Shown: positions 1-8,863 of the stretch, piece after piece
Numbering within the stretch: position 1 is the first letter of the stretch
Layout: the number at the start of each line of letters is the position of its first letter
Source: Rhodoblastus sp963828185
Lineage (GTDB): Bacteria > Pseudomonadota > Alphaproteobacteria > Rhizobiales > Beijerinckiaceae
DNA length: 64,000 bases
Direction: 5' to 3'
Assembly: GCA_963828185.1 (NCBI GenBank)
Contig: CAWHDV010000015.1
Span: 62,001-126,000, forward strand
Notes under the pieces: generated by a model
What the model was told of the DNA's origin: nothing
The model's database searches: none
What the model saw: the letters and a program-made list of their open reading frames with translations, nothing else
Position numbers and translations under genes: made by a program

Positions 1-1845
1 TGCGGCTCAGGATCGCTGCTGTTGAAAGTGGCCGATGAGGCGCGTTCGCCCGTCACCGTGTACGGGCAGGAGAAGGACGGCGCCACCAGCGGCCTCGCCC
101 GCATGAACATGATTTTGCACAACAACCCCACCGCTTTGAATGAGCAGGGCAACACGCTTTCCGATCCGAGGTTCAGGGACGGCGAGGCGCTGAAAACCTT
201 CGATTACGTCGTCGCCAATCCGCCTTTTTCCGACAAGCGCTGGAGCAATGGCGTCGATCCGGACAACGATCCCTTTCATCGCTTCAGCCTTCGGCGCGCC
301 GCCGGCCAAGCAGGGCGATTACGCCTATCTGCTGCATATCGTCCGGTCGCTGAAAAGCACCGGCAAGGGCGCCTGCATCCTGCGTCGTCGCGTGCTGCTT
401 CGCGGCAAGGACCGAGGCGAAGATCCGCAGAGCGCCTGATTTGCACGAGGGCTGTATCAAGGGCGCTGATTGGCCTCCCACCCAACCTGCATACGGCACC
501 CAGCGTCCCCACCTGCATCATCGTGCTCGAGCAAGCAGCACGGGGAAAGCGCGCAAGAGCATGTTCATGATCGACGCCAGCGCCGAGAGCCGTGAAGGAC
601 GGACCGAAGAACCAGCTCAGGGCGCAGGACGTTAATCAGATTATAAACGCTGTTGCCCAGCAGGATCGACCTTGCCAATTAAGCGCGCATGGTCGCGGTC
701 GACGAGATCGAGGAGAACGACTTCGACCTCGACCTGCCCGCGCTCGTCGACGAGCCAGACGCCGGGAGACGCGCAGGACGGTCACAGGCACCTGCTTGGC
801 GGCCGGTTGCCGTCGCCGACGTCGATGCGCTGGCAGGCTCTGGTCCATCTGCCCGACGCTGCGCGGAGGCCTGTTCGAGCCGCGCCGGGGGGTGCTTCTC
901 GGCCTGGCCGTGGAGAAAGCAGCGATCAAGTCCGCCATTTACAGGCGTCCCGAATTCGCCGCCTTCATCGCCGCCATGAACGCCCATTTCGCCGCCTGGC
1001 GGGACAAGAACGCCCAAGCGCTCGAAGCGCTCAAGGCCGGCTGCCAGCCGAAGAGGATCATCGTCGAATTCTCCCGAAAGTCCTGCTCGCCCACTACGCC
1101 GGCAAGCCCCTCATCGACCCCTACGACATCTATCAGCACCTAATGGACTACTGGTGCAAAGACGATGCAGGACGATTGTTACCTCATCGCTGCCGATGGC
1201 TGGAAAGCCGAAACGTCTCGAAGCATCGAGAGAAAGACAAGAAGGGCAAGGGGAAGAAGGACAAAGAGAGGGGCTGGACCTGCGACCTGATCCCGAAGCC
1301 ACTCATGGTCGCGCGGTTTTTCGCCAGCGAACAGGCAGCAATCGACGACCTGATCGATGAATTCGACGGCGCCACCGCCGAACTGGCCGAGCTGGAAGAA
1401 GAGCATGGCGGCGAAGACGGCTTTTTCGCCGAGTTGGAAAAGGTCAACAAGGCCCATGTCGCGGCCCGCCTGCGCGAGATCCGGCACGACAAGGAGCGCC
1501 AAGGAAGAGGCGGCCGTTCTCAATCAATGGCTCAAGCTCGAGGGCGAAATCGCCAGCCTGAAGAAGCAGGTGCGCGAGCAGGAGGACGAACTCGACGCCA
1601 AAGCCTTGGCCAAATATCCCAAGTTTACGGACACGGAGATCAAAAGCCTGGTCGTCGATGACAAATGGTCGTCCGCGCTCGACGCCGCCATTCATGGCGA
1701 GATGGATCACATAAGCCAAGCGCTGACGCAGAGGGTCAAGCAATTGGCCGAACGCTACGAAAATGCGTTGCCCGAAATGACCAAGACGGTCGCCTTGCTG
1801 GAAGCAAAAGTTTGCGGTCACCTTCGGAGCATGGGCTTTCAATGA
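1..1845 (+). pseudogene. hsdM: Type I restriction-modification methylase subunit HsdM, broken by many frameshifts, 5' end outside the window
   Basis: The N6-adenine methyltransferase subunit of a type I system modifies the host site and forms the core of the restriction complex. The window opens in the SAM-binding motif (CGSGSLLL, bases 1-24), and the catalytic NPPF motif follows near base 220. Recognisable pieces continue in changing frames: GDYAYLLHIVRSLKSTGKG near 320-370, IGLPPNL near 470, MFMIDAS near 560, NDFDLDLPALVD near 716-750, HYAGKPLIDPYDIYQHLMDY near 1090-1150, then the C-terminal coiled-coil region to the stop at 1843-1845. At least eight frame changes are needed, so no functional protein can be read. 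The stop overlaps the hsdS start as ATGA, the usual operon join. Frameshift density is far higher than elsewhere in the window, favouring decay, though local sequence error cannot be excluded. Confidence 0.85.
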
Positions 1846-3193
1846 AGATTGAGCGCTTCAGCCCGGAATCTCATGCAGTTCACATCTCCGGTGAGCTGAT
1901 TTCAGAATTGGCAAGTCGGTCGAATCCATCCGACGCCGGCGTGTGTTCCCGACGGCTGGACCCTAGTCCGACTTACCTCCGTCGCCACGCTTGAGAGCGG
2001 GCATACACCGAGCCGGAATCAGAAATCGTATTGGGACGGCGGCAATATTCAATGGGTCTCGTTGCACGACAGCCAGTCGCTCGATGGACCTGTAATTGCA
2101 AGGACAGCACAAGCTGTTACAGCCGAAGGAATCCAAAACTCGTCGGCGCGGTTACTCCCTGAGGGCACCGTCGTCTTTTCGCGAACCGCCACGGTCGGCA
2201 AGTCCACGATCATGGCGACAGCGATGGCTACGAGCCAGGACTTTGCCAATTTCATCTGTGGCCCGAAGCTGCATAATCGCTATTTGATGTATCTGTTCCG
2301 CTTTATGGCGCCGGAATGGAACCGGCTGATGGCGGGAAGTACGCACAATACGATCTATATGCCGACATTCGAGGCTTTGCAGATCCTTCTGCCGCCAATA
2401 CTCGAACAGAAAGCCATAGCTGAAGCCTTGGGCGATGCGGACGCTCTCGTCGACGCTTTGGAGCAAATCCTCGCCAAGAAACGCGACCTCAAGCAAGGCG
2501 CGATGCAGGAGTTGCTGACGGGCAAGAGGCGGCTGCCGGGGTTCGGCGCAAGCGGAAAATTCAAGAGTACCGACGCGGGCGTTCTACCAGCGGATTGGAA
2601 CGCACGCTTCGTCAGGGATATTGCGACGATCAGGACAGGCCCTTTCGGAACCCTCCTCAAGGCATCGGAATACTCCGAAACTGAGGGAGTTCCGCTGATT
2701 TCAGTTGGTGAAATTCGCGAAGGGTATTTGAAAGTAACGGAACGGACTCCGCACGTCTCCGTGCTGGTAACAAAGCGACTGCCCCAATATCTGCTCAGGG
2801 AAGGCGATATCGTATTTGGCCGCAAGGGTGCCGTAGAACGTTCGGCGCTCATCTGCGCTGAACAAAACGGCTGGTTCCTTGGATCAGACGGTTTGGGCGT
2901 CCGCACCTTCAAGGATTACGACAGCCAATACATCTCTTATCAGGTCCGAAGCGCTTTTAGCCGCTCTTGGCTAATCCAAAATGCGACGGGCAGCACCATG
3001 CCCTCGCTAAACCAATCAATTTTAGGCCAACTCGCCGTACCGCTTGCTGCAACCAAAGCCGAGCAGACGGCTATTGCCGCCATCCTGTCGGACATGGATG
3101 CCGAAATCGCCGCCCTCGAGCAACTGGCCAGAACGGGCGGTCAAGCTGGGCATGATGCAGCAGCTTCTGACCGGCCAGATTCGGCTGGTGTGA
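1842..3193 (+). pseudogene. hsdS: Type I restriction-modification specificity subunit HsdS, frameshifted
   Basis: HsdS recognises DNA through two target-recognition domains separated by helical spacers. The start at 1842 overlaps the hsdM stop. The frame shifts near 1930-1950; from about 1957 one frame covers both domains, the first beginning WTLVRLTSVATLESGHTPS. The central spacer (LVDALEQILAKKRDLKQGAM, about 2448-2510) is followed by LTGKRRLPGF, then by the second domain (about 2590-3050) and a second spacer (ILSDMDAEIAALEQ). Another frame change near 3135 is needed to reach the expected ending MMQQLLTGQIRLV and the stop at 3191-3193. Between the two shifts the coding sequence is clean for about 390 codons. 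Both shifts could be errors, but together with hsdM the modification arm looks inactive. Confidence 0.82.
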
Positions 3194-3194
3194 G

Positions 3195-4305
3195 ATGGCG
3201 GCGATGCGTGGAACGAGCTTTGACGCATCGCCCTGCCCCAAGGCGCTTCTCGCCGATCTCGACGAGATGAAAATTCGGGCATTTCATCGATGAAGCCTGC
3301 CGTGAGCGCCGCCTTCCTCTCTCGACGCAAATTTCGACGGTCGGGTTTCTGGACGTCCTGAACTTATCTCAGGGCGACCGGCCGACAATTGCCGCCATGC
3401 TGCTTTTCGGGCAGCGGCCTCAAGCGTTCCTTCCTTGGGCGATCATCCAATGCGTCCATTTCCTCGGAACGACCCGGGATTCGCGCCTGCTTGCCGCCAG
3501 GATTTCGACGGCCCGATCATTGACGCAGTTAGAATGGCGTTCGACTTTTCCATGGAGATGATCCAAGGAACGATGACGCCGAATGATCCAATCGCGGCCC
3601 TGATCCGACGGCCGGATATTCCCCCATCAGTCATCGTAGAGGCGCTTCTCAACGCCATGACACATCGCGATTACGCCGATCCGAGGCCGATCGGCGTTGC
3701 GCTCTATTCCGACCGGATCAAGAAATCAAGAATCCGGCGCGAGCGCCTCCCAAAACGCCGCCAGGCGCGATGCCGCCGCCGCAAGGCTCGTTCCCACCCA
3801 ATCCAGTTCTGGCCCGGGCGCTTTTTCGCTACGGCCTGATCACCGGCAGGGGCGCGGGGCTGGATTAGCTATTTCGCGATTGCCGCAAGGCCGGTCTGGC
3901 GACGCCGGAGTTTGTGTTTTGCGACGGCATGCTATCCCTCGTTCTTCGCGGCCAAGACACGCCTGATGACACGCGACAGCCAGAGTCACAGCCAGACTTG
4001 CAGCCAAATTCGGCGATGCCGATTCGCCGCCAAAGTCGCAGCCAGATTCGCCGCTAAACTTCGCCGCCAGAGTTGCAGCCAGAGTCAGCGCAGCCAGGCT
4101 CGCTCGAATTCCGCGTTCTCGCCTTGCTCGCCGAGGGGGCGACAATGTCGAAAGCCGAATTATCAACCCGTCTCAAACAGCGCGAAGTTTCCGGTCAACT
4201 GAACAAGGTCGTCCGCAAGCTTGTGGCGGCCCAGATTATGCGCAGACTATGCCCGACAGGCCGAACAACCGATTGCAGAAGTACCGCATCACGCCGAAGG
4301 GCTAG
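3195..4305 (+). pseudogene. AlbA_2/HATPase-type ATP-binding regulator with C-terminal winged helix, broken
   Basis: Pieces in several frames match the divergent-AAA_4 (AlbA_2) plus HATPase_c_4 proteins that often sit inside type I restriction loci between hsdS and hsdR. Readable parts are MAAMRGTSFDA at the start, an AlbA_2-like stretch near 3340-3470, the HATPase-like DIPPSVIVEALLNAMTHRDY (about 3615-3675), NPVLARALFRYGLITGRGAG (about 3799-3858) and FRDCRKAGLATPEFVFCDGM. A repeat-rich linker follows, then a winged-helix segment (SLEFRVLALLAEGATMSKAE, about 4100-4160) ending RITPKG before the stop at 4303-4305. At least five frame changes or in-frame stops interrupt it, so it is not expressed as one protein. 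The role of the family in these loci is not firmly established. Confidence 0.6.
3970..4115 (+). repeat. Degenerate short tandem repeats coding a Q-P-x-S linker
   Basis: Units close to cagccagagt recur about ten times with substitutions and small spacers, giving QPESQPDLQPNS in one frame and related Q/P/S-rich peptides after each frame change. The repeats form the hinge between the ATPase-like part and the winged helix of the broken regulator. Such repeats are prone to slippage, which may explain some of the frame breaks here. Confidence 0.6.
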
Positions 4306-4341
4306 CAATGGCTCGCCGTAGGGCGGGACGGAAAGATTTTC

Positions 4342-7300
4342 ATGGATGACTTTTCCAAACCTGAATCCCTCGGCAAGCCCGAACGCGTCACGCAAAACCG
4401 CGTCATCGCGCTGTTTCGCGATGACCTGGGTTATGACTATCTCGGCGACTGGAGCGACCGGCCGCACAACGCCAATATCGAGCCCGGCCTTGCCAAAGCT
4501 TACCTGGCCCAAGCGGGCTATTCTTCGGCACTGATCACCGGCGCGCTGTATCAGCTCGAAACCGAGGCCGATCATTTCGGCCGCACGACCTATGGCAATA
4601 ACAAGGAGGTCTATCGCTTGCTGCGTTATGGCGCGCAGGTGAAGACCGAAGCCGGCGAATTGACCCAGAACGTGTTTTTCATCGACTGGGCCACGCCGGA
4701 AAACAATCATTTCGCCATCGCCGAGGAGGTCACGCTGAAGGGGCCGCTCGAACGCCGGCCCGATCTGGTGCTGTATATCAACGGCATCGCCATTGGCGTT
4801 CTCGAGTTGAAGAACAGCCGCGTCTCGATCGGCGAAGGCATTCGCCAGAGCCTGTCAAACCAGCAGCCAGAGTTCAACGCCTGGTTCTACAGCACCGTGC
4901 AGTTCATCTTCGCCGGCAACGATTCCGAGGGCCTGGCTTTTGGGACCATTGGCACGGGTGAGAAATATTTCCTGAAATGGAAAGAGGACGAGGCGGATAA
5001 CAGCGGCTACAAGCTCGACAAATATCTCTCCAAAATGTGCGAAAAGCGGCGGATTCTCGAGCTGATCCACGATTTCGTGCTGTTCGACGGCGGCGTGAAA
5101 AAGCTGCCGCGGGTGCATCAGTATTTTGGCGTCAAGGCCGCGCAGCAGCATGCGCGGGACCGGCAAGGCGGTATCATCTGGCACACGCAGGGCAGCGGCA
5201 AGAGCATCGTCATGGTGCTGCTGGCCAAGTGGATTCTGGAGAACAATCCCAACGCCCGCGTCGCCATCGTCACCGACCGCGACGAGTTGGACAAGCAGAT
5301 CGCGCGCGTGTTCGGCGATGCCGGGGAGACGATGTACCGCACCAGCAGCGGCCGCGACCTGATCGCGCAACTCGGGCGGGCCAAGCCGCGCCTGTTGTGC
5401 TCGCTGATTTACAAATTCGGGCCGAAGGGCGTCGACAATTTCGAGGCCTTTCTGGCGGATTTGAAGGCGCAGCCGAGCCCGACCGTCGGCGAGATCTTTG
5501 TCTTCGTCGACGAGTGCCATCGCTCGCAGGGCGGCAAGTTCAACCAGGTGATGCGCGCGATCATGCCCAACGCCGTCTTCATCGGCTTTACCGGCACGCC
5601 GCTGTTGCGCGACGACCGCAAGACCAGCCTGGAAATGTTCGGCGGCTATATCCACACCTACAAGTTTTCCGAGGCGGTTGAGGACGAAGTGGTGCTCGAC
5701 CTCATCTACGAGGCGCGCGACATCGACCAGAAGCTGGGTTCGCAGGACAAGATCGACCAGTGGTTCGACGCCAAGACCAAAGGCCTGAACAATTGGCAGA
5801 AGGATGAGCTGAAGAAGAAATGGGGCACGATGAAAAACGTGCTCAGCTCGAAGTCGCGCATGGATCGGGTGGTCGCCGACATCATCTTCGATTTTTCGGT
5901 CAAGCCGCGCCTCAGCGACGACCGAGGCAACGCCATTCTGGTCGCGGGCAGCATTTACGAGGCCTGCAAATATTTCACCCTGTTCCAGAAGACGCCGTTC
6001 AAGGGCAAATGCGCCGTCGTCAGCTCCTACAATCCGCAGACCAAGGACGTGACGACCGAGGAGACCGGGGCCAATACCGAGACCGAGAAGCAATTCATCT
6101 TCAACACCTATACCGAGCTGCTGAAGGACGTGGCGGCCAAGGGCGGCAAGTCGAAGACCGAGACCTATGAGGACGACGTCAAGACGTTGTTCATCGAGCA
6201 GCCCGCGAGCATGAAGCTGCTGGTGGTGGTGGACAAGCTGCTGACCGGCTTCGACGCGCCGGCCTGCACCTATCTCTACATCGACAAGAAAATGCAGGAC
6301 CACGGCCTGTTTCAGGCGATCTGCCGCACCAACCGCCTCGATGGCGAGGACAAGGGCTTCGGCTACATCGTCGACTACAAGGACCTGTTCAAGAAGGTCG
6401 AAAACGCCATCGCCGTCTATACGTCGGAACTTGACCACAGCGCTGGCGGCGCCCCGCCCGAGGTGATGGTTCAGGATCGCCTGAAGAAGGGGCGGGAAAA
6501 GCTCGACGACGCGATGGAGGCGCTGGCGGCGCTGTGTGAGCCGGTCGAGCCGCCGAAGGACGATTTGGACCATATCCGCTATTTCTGCGGCAATACGGAG
6601 TTGGCCGCCGACTTGCAGGAGCGTGAGCCGCAGCGCGCCGCCTTGTATAAGGGCGTCGCGGAAATGATGCGCGCCTACGCCAACATCGCCGATGAGATGG
6701 ACGAAGCGGGATACAGCCCCGCCGACATCGCCCGGATCAAAAAGCAGCGTGACGATTTCCTGAATCTGCGTGAAATCATCCGCAAGGCCAGCGGCGAGGA
6801 GATCGACCTCAAACCCTATGAGGCCGATATGCGGCACCTGATCGACACATACATTGACGCCGACGAACCGCGGAAAATTTCGCCCTTTGACAATATCGGC
6901 CTGCTCGACCTGATCGTGAAGACCGGAATCGCCGAAGCGATCGCCGAAAAACTCGGCGGGATGAAGGGCAGCAAGGAAGCAATCGCCGAAACGATCGAGA
7001 ACAACGTCCGCTCGAAGATTATCCGCGAGCACATGAGCGACCCAGCCTTTTACGAGAAAATGTCGGCGCTGCTGGATGAGATCATCGCGGCCCGCAAGGC
7101 GATGGCGATCGAATACGAGGATTACCTGAAGCAGATCGCCGAACTGGCCAAGCAGGTCCAGGCGGGCAAGTCGGCTTCGGCGCCGAAGTCCATCAACAGC
7201 AAGGGCGTGCAGGCGCTTTGGAGCAACCTCAACCATGACGAGGCCATGGCGTTGAAGATCGACGAAGCGGTGCGGACGGTCCGGCCTGACGCCTGGCGCG

Positions 7301-7410
7301 GCGTCGAGGCGCGTGAGCGGGTGATTAAGCAGGCGCTTTACGGGATTTTGAAGGACATCGGCGAGGTCGAGCGGATCTTTCTCGTGATCAGGAATCAGGA
7401 AGAATATTGA
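4342..7410 (+). CDS. hsdR: Type I restriction endonuclease subunit R (HsdR), intact, 1022 aa
   Basis: HsdR is the translocating, cleaving subunit of type I restriction enzymes; it acts only when bound to an HsdM2S core. The N-terminal PD-(D/E)xK nuclease is visible as D141 followed by E155-L-K157. The superfamily 2 motor carries Walker A TQGSGKS from residue 282, motif II DECH at 390-393, motif III FTGTP and a motif VI-like QAICRTNRLD. A long helical C-terminal region for core binding follows. Length is normal for the family and no break is seen, in contrast to hsdM and hsdS just upstream. The downstream metallohydrolase start overlaps its stop (TGATG). If the methylase and specificity breaks are real, this subunit has no partner encoded here. 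Confidence 0.95.
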   Translation: MDDFSKPESLGKPERVTQNRVIALFRDDLGYDYLGDWSDRPHNANIEPGLAKAYLAQAGYSSALITGALYQLETEADHFGRTTYGNNKEVYRLLRYGAQVKTEAGELTQNVFFIDWATPENNHFAIAEEVTLKGPLERRPDLVLYINGIAIGVLELKNSRVSIGEGIRQSLSNQQPEFNAWFYSTVQFIFAGNDSEGLAFGTIGTGEKYFLKWKEDEADNSGYKLDKYLSKMCEKRRILELIHDFVLFDGGVKKLPRVHQYFGVKAAQQHARDRQGGIIWHTQGSGKSIVMVLLAKWILENNPNARVAIVTDRDELDKQIARVFGDAGETMYRTSSGRDLIAQLGRAKPRLLCSLIYKFGPKGVDNFEAFLADLKAQPSPTVGEIFVFVDECHRSQGGKFNQVMRAIMPNAVFIGFTGTPLLRDDRKTSLEMFGGYIHTYKFSEAVEDEVVLDLIYEARDIDQKLGSQDKIDQWFDAKTKGLNNWQKDELKKKWGTMKNVLSSKSRMDRVVADIIFDFSVKPRLSDDRGNAILVAGSIYEACKYFTLFQKTPFKGKCAVVSSYNPQTKDVTTEETGANTETEKQFIFNTYTELLKDVAAKGGKSKTETYEDDVKTLFIEQPASMKLLVVVDKLLTGFDAPACTYLYIDKKMQDHGLFQAICRTNRLDGEDKGFGYIVDYKDLFKKVENAIAVYTSELDHSAGGAPPEVMVQDRLKKGREKLDDAMEALAALCEPVEPPKDDLDHIRYFCGNTELAADLQEREPQRAALYKGVAEMMRAYANIADEMDEAGYSPADIARIKKQRDDFLNLREIIRKASGEEIDLKPYEADMRHLIDTYIDADEPRKISPFDNIGLLDLIVKTGIAEAIAEKLGGMKGSKEAIAETIENNVRSKIIREHMSDPAFYEKMSALLDEIIAARKAMAIEYEDYLKQIAELAKQVQAGKSASAPKSINSKGVQALWSNLNHDEAMALKIDEAVRTVRPDAWRGVEARERVIKQALYGILKDIGEVERIFLVIRNQEEY

Positions 7411-8125
7411 TGGCGGTCAGGTTGGATGTCGGCGGCGTAGCTGTCGACGTCGTGTTCAAAGACATCAAAAACGTGCATCTGAGCGTCAACCCGCCGGCGG
7501 GCGCCGTGCGCATCGCCGCGCCGTTGAGGGCGAATATCGACACGATCCGCGTCTTCGCCGTCTCCAAGCTCGCCTGGATCAAGCGCGAGCAGCGCAAGAT
7601 GCTGGACCAGGAGCGCGAGCCGCCGCGCGAGTTCCTGGAGCGCGAGAGCCATTACGTCTGGGGGCGGCGTTATCTGCTGCAGGTTGTTGAAGCCGACCGG
7701 GCGTCCAAGGTCGAGCTGAAGCACCGGAAATTGGTGCTTTCTGTTCGGTCAGGCGCGGATAAAGGCGGCTTCCAGTCTCTGATCGACGCCTGGTATCGCG
7801 CCGAGGTCAGGGGGGCTCGGCGCCGCTGATCGCGAAATGGGAGCCTTTGCTCAAGGTCAAGGTCAATAAGGTTTTTGTGCAGAAGCTGAAAACCAAGTGG
7901 GGCAGCTGCTGCGCCGCATCGCGCAACATCCGCCTCAACACGGAGCTGGCCAAAAAACCCGCCGAATGCCTGGAATATATCGTCGTCCATGAGATGGTCC
8001 ACCTGCTCGAACCGACCCACAACGACCGCTTCATGGCGCTGATGGACTTGTTCATGCCCAACTGGCAGCAGCAGAGGAAGTTCTTGAATTGCCTACCCGT
8101 CAAGCAGGAGACGTGGGGATATTGA
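7410..8125 (+). pseudogene. YgjP-like (DUF45) metal-dependent hydrolase, one frameshift
   Basis: The ATG at 7410 overlaps the hsdR stop, a gene order typical of type I restriction loci. The first frame (7410 to about 7812) gives the N-terminal part with WIKREQRKM. After a run of six G residues at about 7810-7815 the frame must change to reach KTKWGSCCAASRNIRLNTEL and the zinc-protease motif HEMVH (about 7990-8004), ending TWGY at 8125. A length of seven or four G would restore one protein of about 238 aa. The break may be a sequencing error, a real mutation or, less likely, programmed slippage. The family is a predicted zinc metallohydrolase; its job beside restriction genes is unknown. Confidence 0.75.
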
Positions 8126-8133
8126 AAACGTCT

Positions 8134-8355
8134 TTATCGCGCTGCCTCGCAGATTACGTCCAACGCTGCGAAATTATGCAAGAAAATTTCCCCTTCAAAT
8201 AAGGGAATTTCGAAATAGTTCAGAAAAACGTCGCGTTTTCTGTTGACGTACCGGCTTTCGCTTAAAATAATAGTGGAATGAAAGTGATCAGCGGACTTTT
8301 CTTCCGGCTCTGGAAATCCGGATTCAAAGTTATCAACGCTGCTCATGGCAGCCAT
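8134..8355 (-). CDS. Possible small hypothetical protein, 73 aa
   Basis: The frame begins at 8355, or at 8346 for MSSVDNFESGF. It has a natural-looking acidic composition with few of the Arg/Ala/Pro runs that mark GC-rich shadow frames. A GGAAG stretch sits just before the first ATG. The codons are AT-rich, unlike the core genes but in keeping with an imported island. No family is recognised, and no neighbour argues for a function. It may be a remnant or chance frame. Confidence 0.25.
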   Translation of the reverse strand: MAAMSSVDNFESGFPEPEEKSADHFHSTIILSESRYVNRKRDVFLNYFEIPLFEGEIFLHNFAALDVICEAAR

Positions 8356-8533
8356 TCTGCTTCCTACTTACCCGCTATATCTTAAGCCAACAAAAAGGCG
8401 AGAACTGGGACTTAGAACGAAATTGGCGTCAGGCGGCATATGCCTCATCCGCCGCGCCAGGCAATTCGTGGGAGGCCGACTTCAGGCATTGGGCCGAGGG
8501 CGGCAACGCGCACTAACCCACGTCTGCTCGTGC

Positions 8534-8636
8534 GAACGATCCGAACGGATCGTTCAACGCCTGATCGCAAGTCAGGCGTAGCGAACTGGCGTGAGTCAAG
8601 ATGCCTCCCCTCCCTGCGACGCGGGCGCACGCCCGC
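8534..8636. repeat. Cluster of three perfect inverted repeats upstream of the recombinase
   Basis: The first is GAACGATCCG-AA-CGGATCGTTC at 8534-8555. The second is ACGCCTGA with a seven-base loop and TCAGGCGT at 8557-8579. The third is GCGGGCG-CA-CGCCCGC at 8621-8636. All arms pair perfectly. Their position about 230-330 bases before a site-specific recombinase suggests binding or recombination sites, or structured RNA; the sequence does not decide which. Confidence 0.6.
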
Positions 8637-8863
8637 AAGGCGACTGCGTCTGCCTCGACGTGCAAGCAAGAAACTCTTTCCGATAGCTGTTCAAAGCCTA
8701 AATCAATTTCGCAGGGCAGCAGAGGCCGCACCGAACGTCAGATTGAAACCGTCGATTTGCCCATCGACAGCGCCTCGACCGCTGAGATGGACGTTATTGA
8801 AGGACATTTCCAAGACTGGATTTCGACCGCTTTCAACGATTCGACCACGAAAAGGAAATAGGA

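Larger units (their letters stand above)
8126..8863. other. 738-base stretch without a secure gene, between the restriction locus and the recombinase
   Basis: The left part (about 8150-8340) is clearly richer in A and T than the rest of the window. It holds one possible short reverse-strand gene. The middle (8534-8636) carries three adjacent inverted repeats. A forward open frame of 86 codons (8601-8861) ends two bases before the recombinase start, but it has no Shine-Dalgarno site or recognisable family. I therefore treat it as non-coding or as a remnant. Confidence 0.6.

Noticed and set aside
4855..7236. 793-codon open frame on the reverse strand opposite hsdR
   Set aside because: It is a GC-rich antisense frame. 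hsdR has all its motifs on the forward strand; the antisense product is rich in Leu/Val/Arg/Asp with no family pattern.
8180..8215. Hairpin-like AAATTTCCCC...GGGAATTT after the YgjP-like gene
   Set aside because: The arms are mismatched and no T run follows, so a terminator is not supported.
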